A stretch of DNA of 64,000 nucleotides from Colocasia esculenta (taxonomy: Eukaryota > Streptophyta > Magnoliopsida > Alismatales > Araceae). Below, one piece after another: positions 54,612 to 64,000 of the stretch. The number at the start of each line of letters is the position of its first letter. The stretch's first letter is position 1. The stretch is taken from the NCBI GenBank assembly GCA_014218235.1, contig CM024758.1, positions 102,709,698 through 102,773,697 on the forward strand, in the 5' to 3' direction. The notes under the pieces were generated by a model that searched no databases, was not told the origin of the DNA, and worked only from the letters and a program-made list of their open reading frames with translations. The position numbers and the translations under genes are program-made.

Positions 54612-55515
54612 AACTTATCCATATACTGAGCATATGTCTCTTGTGTGCACCAACAATGAGGTATATTAAATAGTGTTTGTGGAAGAACAAGTAAAGCTTG
54701 TTTGGAAACTCTCATTATGCGTAGAGGAAGATCATCCGCCACGTATCCATAGTTGACATGCATGTAAGGGGTATGTACTTTATATAGGGATGAGTTTCTT
54801 TACAATTTGCCCATTCTCCACTTCAGTGAAACATTGAAAATCTTAACAATCTGTCTTCCTGAAAGCTTGGTGTGCTCACATGGTTGGTCTAGTTGTAATA
54901 GTGCGTCTTGAATACTCAATTGCTTGTTTTCACATGAGCACACCTATGGGGGAGCAAGTCTAGGTTAGATGTCCTTCATGAGAGGAGAATCACTCATTCC
55001 TTGTGTATCTTCAAATCCCTCACTTGTCATGATCATCTCACTCTTCATTCTAATCTTAAACCAGTTTTGCACAGGCATCTGTCGACAGCCATCTGTCGAT
55101 AGATCAGGCCTCACAGAACTCTAATTCTTCTGTCTGTGCAATCTGTCACAGACGACAACTTATCTGTCGACAGATCACATAGTTCTGCTCTGCCCGAACT
55201 GGCCTATCTTCTGTCTGTGTGATCTGTCGACAGGCACTTCTCTAACTGTCGACAGACACCAAATCTTCAAGCAATTCATGCCTATTTCAAATACTACTTG
55301 CTGAGCAGGTTCATGTACTTTCACTAAGGTGTTTATTGGGTGGATAACATGTTTACTTCATCATATACACATGATATGATGCTATCCCCTAAACCAACAT
55401 GATTTGGACATACTACTCATGCTTGGGTTTATGTTACATCATTTTTGAAATATTGAACTATCTTAGAGGATTAACACCTAAACTCCATTGAATAATTTCC
55501 TTGTAGGCTCACACA
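54612..55515 (+). other. 3' non-coding region of copia K with GTCGACAG array
   Basis: No credible ORF. A purine run TATGGGGGAGCAAG (54945-54958) resembles a polypurine tract, but no LTR follows it directly. At 55078-55258 five CTGTCGACAG-type sites occur, in CATCTGTCGACAGCC and similar contexts, like those of LTR K. The region is cut by the CACTA element. Confidence 0.6.
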
Positions 55516-55740
55516 CACTACGCCAATTTGATTTTTAGCAGCAATTATAGTAACAACCAATTTATATTTGCTGTTAATTAATAGCATTTTTTACAAAATA
55601 GCTTCTAATAAAACAAGTCCATAGTTACAGTGACTATTACATTTAGTAGCAATAATAATTAGCTGTTAATAAATAGCTTTTTTAGATATTGCTACCAGCT
55701 ATTCTAATCGGGTGACCATTATTCTTTACCGGCATTTTTT
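55516..55740. repeat. CACTA terminus and subterminal repeats
   Basis: After CACTACGCCAATTTG, short motifs recur in both orientations: TAGCAGCAAT (55536), TTGCTGTTAATTAATAGC (55568), TAGTAGCAATAATAATTAGC (55641), TGTTAATAAATAGC (55662) and ATTGCTACC (55689). Such subterminal clusters are binding sites for the TNPA-type protein in En/Spm; here the binding role is inferred from the family. Confidence 0.75.
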
Positions 55741-55799
55741 TTAGCTATATTTGCATTTGGAATCACGGATGTTTTGGGGGGAAAGGTAATTAATTTTGT

Positions 55800-56535
55800 T
55801 AGAAACCTACTCCCGCGGGTTTTCATAGGAAACACTTTCCTAGCCCCATACGTGACCGCGCGCATCACACCAAATGCCATGACCCATCGGAATTGCCTCG
55901 CGTAGCCTTGTCGCCGTGACCTATCGTCGCTACAGGTAGCCGCCGCGCTCCTTCCTCGCGGACGACTGCCCCACCTGGCGCTCCGCAAAGCCTTCGCATG
56001 CAGCAGACGTCGGCGTCCTTCGTCATCCTCTGCGCGTCGACGTGGCCCCCTTGCGCACACGAGGCATCGGCTCCTTCCTCGCGGACGACTGCCTCGCCTC
56101 ACGCCGCTTCACAAGCCTTCTCATGCAGCAGTCGTCGGCCTCCTCCGTAATCGCCTGTGCGTCGACGTGGCCCTCTTGCGTGCACGAGGCATCCGCTCCT
56201 TCGGCGTTCTTGTTGATTTCCAGTGGAAGATCCATCTCGGCGTAAGGCGGTCGGTCTCTCTACGTGGATGTTGGAGACATACCCATGCGATAGATAGACT
56301 TGCATCGCAACCTGTGCACAGGGCGCAACAGTTCTGTTGTTCGTCCCCCTGTTGACGCACCCGTACGTTCGACGCTGTAGCGATCCTCACCACAGCAACC
56401 CTCTGCGTGTGTTGTCCTGCAGTTTCTTGATCGTTGATTGAAGTTTGTCATCGCCGCACGTCTTCCAGACCCACTTGCACATCTCGGCATCTGCAGCACT
56501 GTCTCGCCTGTCCCCGTCGGTGAATCGCCCACAAC
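55800..56535. repeat. GC-rich, CpG-dense leader with a 122-bp tandem duplication
   Basis: Strong shift to high GC and many CpG, unlike all surrounding sequence. Two copies of a unit starting CTCCTTCCTCGCGGACGACTG lie at 55949-56070 and 56071-56195, with a partial third start at 56196. In En/Spm a GC-rich region downstream of the promoter is a methylation-controlled regulatory segment, and this segment has the same position. Arginine-rich open frames on the minus strand are a by-product of base composition. Confidence 0.65.
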
Positions 56536-56985
56536 ATGAGACCTCTTACTGGTGGCGGTTCTAAGTATAGAGATAATATATCAAGATCAACAACAAACGT
56601 GGGGATGGAACTTTTGTCCAGAGTAAACATGTGGGAAGAGGAGGTTACAACCGGTCGACAACATCTACCCGAGTCCAACCAGCGCCATCGGTTCCAACCC
56701 CATCAGTATTTTACTCTAATTCAATTTTCTTTTTATTTTATGAATAGATGGATATATTGTCATGTTTAATTTTATTTAGATGCAATTAAATTGGATATGA
56801 ATCCTTATTTATTGTTTTCAAAAATAAAAAATTTAACACAATGGTGGTTGAAATTTCAAATTAATTACCATAAGAAGGGCCGTAGAGCATGTTTGAGTCT
56901 ATAGTACTATGAAAATATGAATAAGATTTATATGTAATGCATGCATCTTTAGAATCAGCTAATTAACCTATATCAGATGGTGAAA

Positions 56986-57024
<39 letters not shown>

Positions 57025-57303
57025 TTTGGCATTTTTGTGTTGTTGGTCTTGAGGAATAACGTAGATAGAAAGTCATCCTTCAGAAAAGCAAGGATATCTA
57101 TTCATGCAGCAAGTTTATATCTCCGTTCTTCTAAGATTAGAACATGATGTAAATAATATTTTAGTCTTATTAAATTCAAGATAGATGCTTCGTTACTTTT
57201 ATGTCTACTAGTACACTTTTATATTATTAACTATTGTATCTAATGAGCATGAGTTCCAAGTTGTTCTCCAACCTAGTGATTTTATATTTGTCTTGGATTA
57301 TAG

Positions 57304-60300
57304 GAATTATTATCGGGAGCAAATTTGAGAAATGTAACAAGAAATATGCTAGTTGAGAATGAAGATATTCATACTGAGGAGGTATATATATTGATATAAA
57401 TAAATATATTTGCTTTAATTCTATCATTATATCTTTTTTATTTAAAGTATCGTGTCACGTTTTATATTTTTAAGTTTCAATTTATTATTTTAAAAAATGA
57501 GGAAAATAAGAAGTTTACATTCCTTTGATTATGCTCTCACATTGTATAGTCATTTGTAATCAATAAGTGTTTGATATATAGGAAGTAGAGAAGAACCAAT
57601 CAGATGGTGCTATAGATAAAAGTTGGATTCGTAAACCAAGGTATAATTATTCCCCCATTAAGTTTTGTAACTTTAATTTTAAAATACTTTAAACATTTAC
57701 CACTTTTTTGCACTTGGTTGAAATAGGGCAAGTGATGAGTACAAGATGGGAATTAACAAGTTCTTAGACTATGCATTTCAGAGGACAGCTATTGGAGAGA
57801 AAATATTATGTCCTTGTAACAATTGCAACAATTGTCTTCTCATGTTCCGTGAAGATGCTTTTGATCATCTTATATGTGAAGGTTTTACTCAAAATTACAC
57901 TTGTTGGTACTTCCATGGTGAAAGAATGAACAACTCTACGCAAATCAATACTCAAAATCAAGGGCATGCAAAATACAATGAAGATCATGAGGCCATGTAT
58001 GGAATATCAGAAGATATATGTGCAAATACATCACAAAATGATGATAGAACTCAACAAGATAAATCAGAATGCATTCACTTAGAGACAGATAAGTTCTTTA
58101 CTCTGCTAAAAGATGCTGACAAAGAGTTGTATCCTGGTTGTGAGACTTTCACTAAACTTTCATTCCAGATTGCATTATTTCATGTCAAGTGTCTTAATGG
58201 GTGGAGTGATAAGTCTTTCGATATGCTGCTTGAAATACTAAGGAAAGCACTTCCAGATGGTAAAACACTGCCAAGTTCTCATTATGAGATGAGAAAAATA
58301 ATTAGAGATTTGGGATTTGATTACAAGAAGATTCATGCTTGTCCAAATGATTGTCAGTTATATTGGAAAGAGTCTACTAATGATGATTCATGCCGTATAT
58401 GTAAAGCTTCAAGATGGAAAAATCCTGAGTCTGCACAAGGAAAAGATTTTAGATCTAAGAAAGGAAAATCTCCTGCAAAAGTTCTTCATCATTTTCCTTT
58501 GATCCCAAGACTTCAAAGATTGTTCATGTCCTCAAAGACAGCTTCTTTTCTTAGATGGCATGATGAACATCGAATTAAAGATGGCTTGCTTCGTCATCCT
58601 GCAGATTCACCAGCATGGAAAACTTTTGATTATCATCATCCTTTGTTCTCTGGAGATGCTCGCAATATTAGACTTGGTTTGGCTAGTGATGGCTTTAATC
58701 CATTTAGAACTATGAATACTATGCATAGTACATGGCCCGTGTTATTGATGATCTATAATTTGCCTCCTTGGATGTGTATGAAACAACCTTCTATCATCAT
58801 GTCATTACTTATTGAAGGCCCTCATAGTCCTGGAAATGATGTTGATATATATTTGCAACCACTGATAGATGAGTTGAAGGAGCTATGGAATAGTGGTGTA
58901 GATACATATGATTCATCAAAAAATGAAATATTTCGAATGCGTGCTGCATTGATGTGGACCATCAATGACTTTCCAGGTTATGCTGATTTATCAGGATGGA
59001 GCACTAAAGGGATGCTAGCATGTCCTAAATGTCACAAAGACACATGCTCAAGGCAATTGAAGCATGGACGTAAACAATGTTATTTAGGGCATCGAAGATT
59101 TCTCCCGCATGATCATAAATTCAGAAAAGAAAAGGCTTCATTTGATGGTAGCGAAGAACATCGAGATGCACCACGCCCTTTATCAGGTGATATTGTGTTG
59201 GATGAAACAAAAGATATGAATATTATATTTGGAAAAAAGTACACAGTTAAAGGATCTAAACAGAAAAGAAAAAGGATCTTCCCCAACAATCACCATACAA
59301 CTGGAGAAAAAGAAGCATCTTTTTTGACTTACCATATTGGAAGGATAATCTTATTCGACATAACTTGGATGTCATGCACATTGAAAAAAATATGTGATAA
59401 TATACTTGGGACATTATTGGATCTTGAAGGTAAAGATAAGGACAATATTAAGTCTCGATATGACTTAATGGACATGGGCATAAGGAAGGAACTACACCCG
59501 CAGCACCGTGGAACAAGGGTATTCCTTCCTCCTGCATGCTTCAATATGGATGATAAAGAAAAAGAGATATTCTGTAGAGTGTTGAAAGAGATTAAAGTTC
59601 CAGATGGTTACGCTTCAAACATTTCTAAACGTGTTAAAGGGAATAAGCTATTGAGCTTAAAAAGTCATGATTGTCATGTGTTGATGCAGCAACTACTTCC
59701 ATTAGCTTTGCGGAGATCTTTGCCTAAGAAGGTAACAATTGTATTGATTGAACTATGCAACTTTTACAAGGCAATTTGTTCAAAGACACTTCGTATAAGT
59801 GATCTACAATTATTAGAATCTCGTATTGCTTTGACTCTTTGCCAAATGGAAAGGATTTTCCCGCCATCATTTTTTACAATTATGGTGCATTTATCAATTC
59901 ATTTGGCTGAAGAAGCAAGACTAGCTGGACCAGTCCAATATCGTTGGATGTATCCTATTGAAAGGTATGCATATTCAAATTGCTTATTTGATTACTAATA
60001 TTTAGTGAGCTATATTCATTTAATCAAGTTCTCATGTATAGGTACTTGATGACATTAAAATCATATGTACGCAATAAAAGTCATCCAGAGGGTTCAATTG
60101 CTCAAGGTTACTTGGCAGAAGAATGCTTAACATTTTGTTCAAGGTACTTGCATAACATAGAGAGCAAATTAACACGACCAACAAGGAATTTTGATGAAAC
60201 AATGGATGTTGAATCAGAGGAGTTCTCTATTTTTTCAAAATCCGGTCGTGGTCTAGGTAGCTTTGATGTGGTTTTATTAGATCATACCACATTAGTACAA

Positions 60301-61294
60301 GCTCATCGATATGTGCTCTTCAATTGTGATGCAATCAACCCTTTTATTCAGTAAGTAACTTATTAAATGGAAGTTATGATATTATGTTTATTTGTGTTAT
60401 ATATTCTAATGAATTCAAATTTGCAGGATTCATCTCAATGCATTATCAACTCAATATCGTCGGGCCAGGGATATTGAAAGAAAGCATAATGAACAGTTTC
60501 ATATATGGTTTAGAGATAATGTAAGTGGATAAGTAACACATTTGTTGTTATTACCATACAACATTGAAATTAACTAACATTATATGCATCTGAATATTGA
60601 AAATTTTTAGGTAAAAGAATTGGCTGTAGGAAGGGATGCACTTCAATATCAACAACTTGAACGCTTGGCGCTTGGCCCAAATTGTTTGGCTCGGAGGTAC
60701 AAAGGATTTATCATCAATGGATGTAGGTTTCATATCAAGGATGTTGAAATGGAAAGAAAAGTGCAGAATAGTGGAGTTATGGTTGAAGCTAAAACATCAA
60801 GCTTTTCAAGTGCCAAAGATAGAAATCCCATCACAGGAGATGTAGCCTATTATGGTATACTGAGAGACATAATAGAGTTAGAATATGGACCAAAATTCAC
60901 GATTGTACTATTTAAATGTGATTGGGTTGATGTTTTATCTGGGTCCGGAGTGAAGATAGATGAATTTGGTTTAACAATTGTGAATCTTGATAGAATATTA
61001 AACAGTCATAGAGTTTCAGATGAGCCATACATCTTGGCATCTCAAGCTGAGCAAGTGTTCTATTCAAATGATCCTATTGACAAGGAATGGCATGTTGTTG
61101 TAAAAGCTCCACCAAGAGATTTGATTGATTTGATTGAACAGAATGATAATCAGACAGTTTCAGAAGAAGAATGTCAAAGGAATTTAGATACTGAGCCACC
61201 TTCAGGTGAAGTATTTGAAAATTTCATCCAAACTGAAGGGAATGACGTAACTTGGTTAAGAACAGACATTGATGGGAGATACGACGATTTGTAA
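57304..61294 (+). CDS. CACTA transposase, TNP2 type, with introns
   Basis: Catalyses excision and insertion of the transposon. Exons by consensus splice sites and frame: 57304-57381, 57582-57640, 57727-59964, 60042-60350, 60427-60520, 60611-61294 (stop 61292-61294). A possible first exon with ATG at 56536 is uncertain. Domains in order: transposase-associated zinc region (FLDYAFQRT, CPCNNCNN, WYFHGE), the tnp2 core from about codon 150 of the large exon (CPNDCQLYW, LASDGFNPF, MALMWTINDFPGYADLSGW), DUF4218 across the 59964/60042 junction (RWMYPIER then YLMTLKSYVRNKSHPEGSIA) and DUF4216 (YYGILRDIIELEYG). Two opposite frameshifts at about 59299 and 59393 put the DLPYW/LDVMHIEKN block out of frame, so the copy is probably inactive or the assembly has errors. 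Confidence 0.85.
59299..59393 (+). other. Out-of-frame segment in the transposase core
   Basis: In the main frame this stretch reads unlike any tnp2 protein, while another frame gives WRKRSIFFDLPYWKDN and RHNLDVMHIEKN, strongly conserved in tnp2 transposases. The frame is recovered after AAAAAAATATGTGATAAT, which has lost two bases or gained one relative to expectation. The rest of the 750-codon exon is open. Confidence 0.8.
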
Positions 61295-61527
61295 TATTAG
61301 GTAATTACTTTACTTTCTGTTGTATCATATATGAATAAGTATTATAGTCCTACTGTCCTGTTAGGTTCTAGGCTTCCAGAAGTTATGCTACACTTTGTTT
61401 AAAAAAAAAAAGTGCCCAGTCGACTAGCCATGTGAATGGGTATTCTAAGTGTTAAACATCATGGCAACTTCCTTTGCAGAGCCATTATATATATATATAT
61501 ACGCATATACGCTTCTGAAACTTCTGA

Positions 61528-61571
<44 letters not shown>

Positions 61572-61875
61572 GCCATCCATATCTGCTATATAAATATAAC
61601 CACGCCACACCTGCATGTGAGGCCGTTTTAGGGAAAAAAAAAAAGAAACCCCCTACGCAACTATGCCCTGCTACCGGTTTCTCTGTTGAAGTTTGTTCAT
61701 ATATATGTTAGCATATGCCCTGCTACCGATAGTTATAATCTGCTGTTGGCACATGTGTTAGTTTTATTTCTTTTTCATATATATGTAAACATCACTTAAT
61801 TGATTTAGTTTTATTCTTTGTTCTATTCTTTGTGTATATATGTGGGTTGATTTTTTATTTGTATTCAAATGACAG
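61295..61875. other. Intergenic or intronic AT-rich stretch with microsatellites
   Basis: No coding sequence. TA repeats at 61487-61500 and 61530-61565, A runs at 61401 and 61634, and a duplicated CCCTGCTACCG (61667 and 61717). A pyrimidine-rich end leads to the acceptor ATGACAG at 61869-61875. Confidence 0.7.
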
Positions 61876-64000
61876 GGCATACAAGACACTTCTCAACTAC
61901 AACTCACTTCTAAATCCAGGCTGAAAAATTCAACACTCCATCTCAGAAAAATTCAATCTAGTAGGGCATTGTCAGGAACACATACCAGGGAGGATCTTGA
62001 ATCACTCACACAACCAACACATGTTGAAGAACATGATGACCATTTAGAAGAGTCTCCAAGTCATGATTTAGATAACAATGCAGGTAATGTAATGGTGTTC
62101 AATAGATTTATAACTTTCTTTCACATTGTCATATGATTGTCTAAATATTTACAGGTGCACAAAAGAAAACTCGTGGAGTTACTCGATGTCTAGATCTACT
62201 AAATATGGATAGAAGAAAACTTTTAACTGTTGACGTGAATGATTTAGGCCAACCAGTTGGACCTAATGCTAGAAAATTGGCAAGCTACTTGGGTACTATT
62301 GCTCGCAATCCACAAAAAGCTCCATTAACATGGGAAGATTGGAGGAAGATGCCAATAGAGTATAAGAATCACATGTGGGATCTTGTGAAGGTACTAATCT
62401 ATAATTATTTAAATCCTTTCCAATTTGTATGTTGATCTATATATTCTTTCAAAATTAATGAACAGGAGAAGTTTGAGGTCGATGATGCCTTATATATATG
62501 GGCAATGAAAAGCCTTGGAAATAAATGGAAGAACTTCAAATGCAGTCTTAAGAAAAAATATGTGGATGCTATCAATGTTGGTGATGATGTTCTAAATATA
62601 TCTGATCCACGAGTAGATCCAGCACAATGGAAGGACCTTGTCAACTTTTGGAGGACTGAAAAAAGTCAAGTAAGTAATAAACATTTGAAACTCTTCAATA
62701 TAATAATATATCTATGTATTCTCTAATATTTCTTATAAATTTCTAGCAACGAAGTGCCATGAACAAGTTGAATCGTGAAAAGCAAATAGTAGGTCATACT
62801 ACTGGTTCAAAAAGCTTTGCAATGATACGTGAGGAGATTGTAAGTGTACCATACAACATTGTCATGTTTGTGACACACATTATATATTTTGTCTTGATTG
62901 ATTTTTTTTCATTATCTTTGTTACAGCGTCAAAAAAGAGATGATGCAAAAAATCCTTCTAGAGCAGAATTGTTTAATATAACACATACTCGAAAGGATGG
63001 TCATCCAGTTAATGAAGAATCAGCTAGAGTTATGGTAAATGATTTATTAACATATTAGGCCTTTCCTTTTATTATTAAATGATGTCTAACTTTTTATTAA
63101 TTTTATTAGGGTATATGCATAAATACAAATCTAAGAAAAATTATGCAAAAGATCATTCTTGTTTGCTCTCCGGGAGGAACATGGCTGAACTCCCTTGTTT
63201 GATTGTTTTAATTTTTTGTGAATATGCATGAAGGCTTAATAGATTTTCTGTTTAGATTTTCTATTTTCTGTTTTCTGTTTAGATTTTCTCTGAGGTAAGA
63301 GGAATCAGAACCTCTCCTCTCCTCCTTTGATTGTATTTAATTTGTTTAAGGCTTAATGGCTTAACTCCCTTGTTCAGATTTTCTGTTTAGTGAGACACAA
63401 CTGCCATCAACAGTTGTATGAAACCAGAAAACATGTGACATTGTTTTGTTATAGCATCCATGTATGATTCCATGTTATGTTATAGCATCCATGCATGATC
63501 TTTTGTATGAAACCGTAGTATGATGCTCTTCTTTTGTATGATTCCATGTTTTCTTGGCCTTATATATATCAGTTTGTTTATTATATGATTAACCGTTTTC
63601 TACTTATTTGATAAAGTAGGGTATGTTGCAAGAAGTTTCCTTTTATTAAATGATGTCTAACTTTTTGGCCTTTCCTTTTATTATTAAATGATGTCTAATT
63701 TTTTATTAATTTTATTAGGGTATGTTGCAAGAAGTTTCCTCTCCAGAAGAAAATACATCTCCTAAGACAATGAAGGATGACCTTCTATCCCAAGTATTAG
63801 GAAAAGATAAGCCAGGACGCATAAGGATGCTTGGATTAGGTCCTACACCTTCTAGTGTATATGGCCCTGTGCCCACTCGTGCTCAAGCTCTACAAATGGT
63901 TAATCAAGTCAAGACATCATCTGAGACTGTTATATCAAAAATGTTTGAAAAAATAGAGGAAATGAAGGTGGAACACGAAAAAATGAAGGAATCATATGAG
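61876..64000 (+). CDS. Second CACTA protein, plant transposase (Ptta/En/Spm, Transposase_24) type
   Basis: Exons joined by frame and splice sites: 61876-62083, 62155-62390, 62466-62669, 62747-62839, 62927-63034 and 63719 to beyond 64000. Conserved blocks: TRGVTRCLDLL, APLTWEDWRKMP, LYIWAMKSLGNKWKNFK, DPAQWKDLVNFWRTEKSQ, NREKQIVGHTTGSKSFA, and NPSRAELFNITHTRKDGHPV, which are typical of this family; the last exon ends in a glutamate/lysine-rich helix. In En/Spm the comparable product (TNPA) binds subterminal repeats. The first exon is not visible: 61876 is an acceptor, so it is either fed from an exon upstream (alternative transcript of the same gene) or one not recognised. Confidence 0.82.
63035..63718 (+). 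repeat. Intron with duplicated acceptor region
   Basis: A block from GGCCTTTCCTTTTATTATT to the acceptor TTTTATTAG followed by GGTAT occurs at 63058-63114 and again at 63667-63723, with one substitution in the middle. The two copies bracket about 550 bp. Using the first acceptor gives about 31 codons and then a stop; using the second gives the long open last exon. Confidence 0.75.

Larger units (their letters stand above)
41969..55515 (+). mobile_element. Copia element K with nested LTRs P and N
   Basis: The most complete retrotransposon of the right half: 5' LTR, PBS, gag, protease, integrase, reverse transcriptase and RNase H in copia order, then a 3' non-coding region. Pol is split by solo LTRs P (46557-49668) and N (49890-52819). 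The 3' LTR is not in the window because the CACTA transposon is inserted at 55516. Gag and pol resemble J and, more distantly, B (SIRE/Tork-like copia). Confidence 0.9.
55516..64000 (+). mobile_element. En/Spm (CACTA) DNA transposon, 5' part
   Basis: Begins with CACTACGCC at 55516, the diagnostic terminal sequence, next to the 3-bp flank ACA. It contains subterminal repeats (55516-55740), a GC-rich segment (about 55800-56530), a TNP2-type transposase gene and a second transposase-family gene; the right terminus is beyond the window. It was the last insertion into copia K visible here. Gene order and exon structure fit a potentially autonomous CACTA element, but the transposase frame is damaged. 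Confidence 0.9.

Noticed and set aside
55719..56532. Several arginine-rich minus-strand open frames
   Set aside because: They follow from high GC content in the CACTA leader, have no known motif, and partly repeat because of the 122-bp duplication.
57746..59998. Single-exon host gene of 750 codons
   Set aside because: The motifs are of tnp2 transposase, splice sites lead into DUF4218 and DUF4216 exons, and CACTA termini and subterminal repeats are upstream.

Overview
The window looks like heterochromatic, gene-poor nuclear DNA of a flowering plant with a repeat-rich genome. Nearly every base can be assigned to a transposable element: Ty1/copia and Ty3/gypsy LTR retrotransposons, one LINE remnant and one En/Spm (CACTA) DNA transposon. 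I see no host gene, tRNA, rRNA or CRISPR array. Species cannot be named from what is visible.

Layout, left part (1-7430). The 3' part of a SIRE/Maximus-like copia element A with its 3' LTR (1-4088) sits inside the pol gene of an older copia element B (4089-4873 and 6515-7430). B also carries a solo LTR of the same family as A (4874-6514, target duplication AGAAT). A run of exactly 100 N (7431-7530) breaks the assembly.

Middle (7531-24059). A minus-strand gypsy element D (protease, gag, PBS, LTR; 7531-12074) abuts a truncated gypsy LTR G (12075-13954), itself inserted in the gag of minus-strand copia F. F's LTR is split by gypsy element E (15324-23347), the only element with two LTRs and a matching target duplication (CAATG). 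E has no pol and carries a solo copia LTR (Q).

Right part (24060-55515). This is a deep nest. Gypsy H (LTR 24060-27945, containing a LINE tail) has its gag cut by solo LTR I and then by copia J. J's gag is cut by solo LTR L, which holds solo LTR M. J's protease is cut by copia K. K's pol is cut by solo LTRs P and N. K's 3' end is cut by the CACTA transposon (55516 to beyond 64000), which has a TNP2-type transposase gene and a second gene of the plant transposase Ptta/En/Spm type. Most junctions are supported by 5-bp target duplications and by coding sequence resuming across the insertion.

Three patterns stand out. (1) The gypsy LTRs of several families share a splice-acceptor-like site followed by a tiny 53-56 nt reading frame in one phase that ends in a stop and encodes an acidic peptide; in one family a covarying hairpin precedes it. 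(2) The SIRE-like LTRs carry an array of 8-10 small hairpins with a constant CGTCGT loop and covarying stems downstream of the TATA box. (3) Each LTR family has its own array of short CpG-containing palindromes (GTCGAC, CTGTCGACAG, TCGCGA, GACGGC-type).
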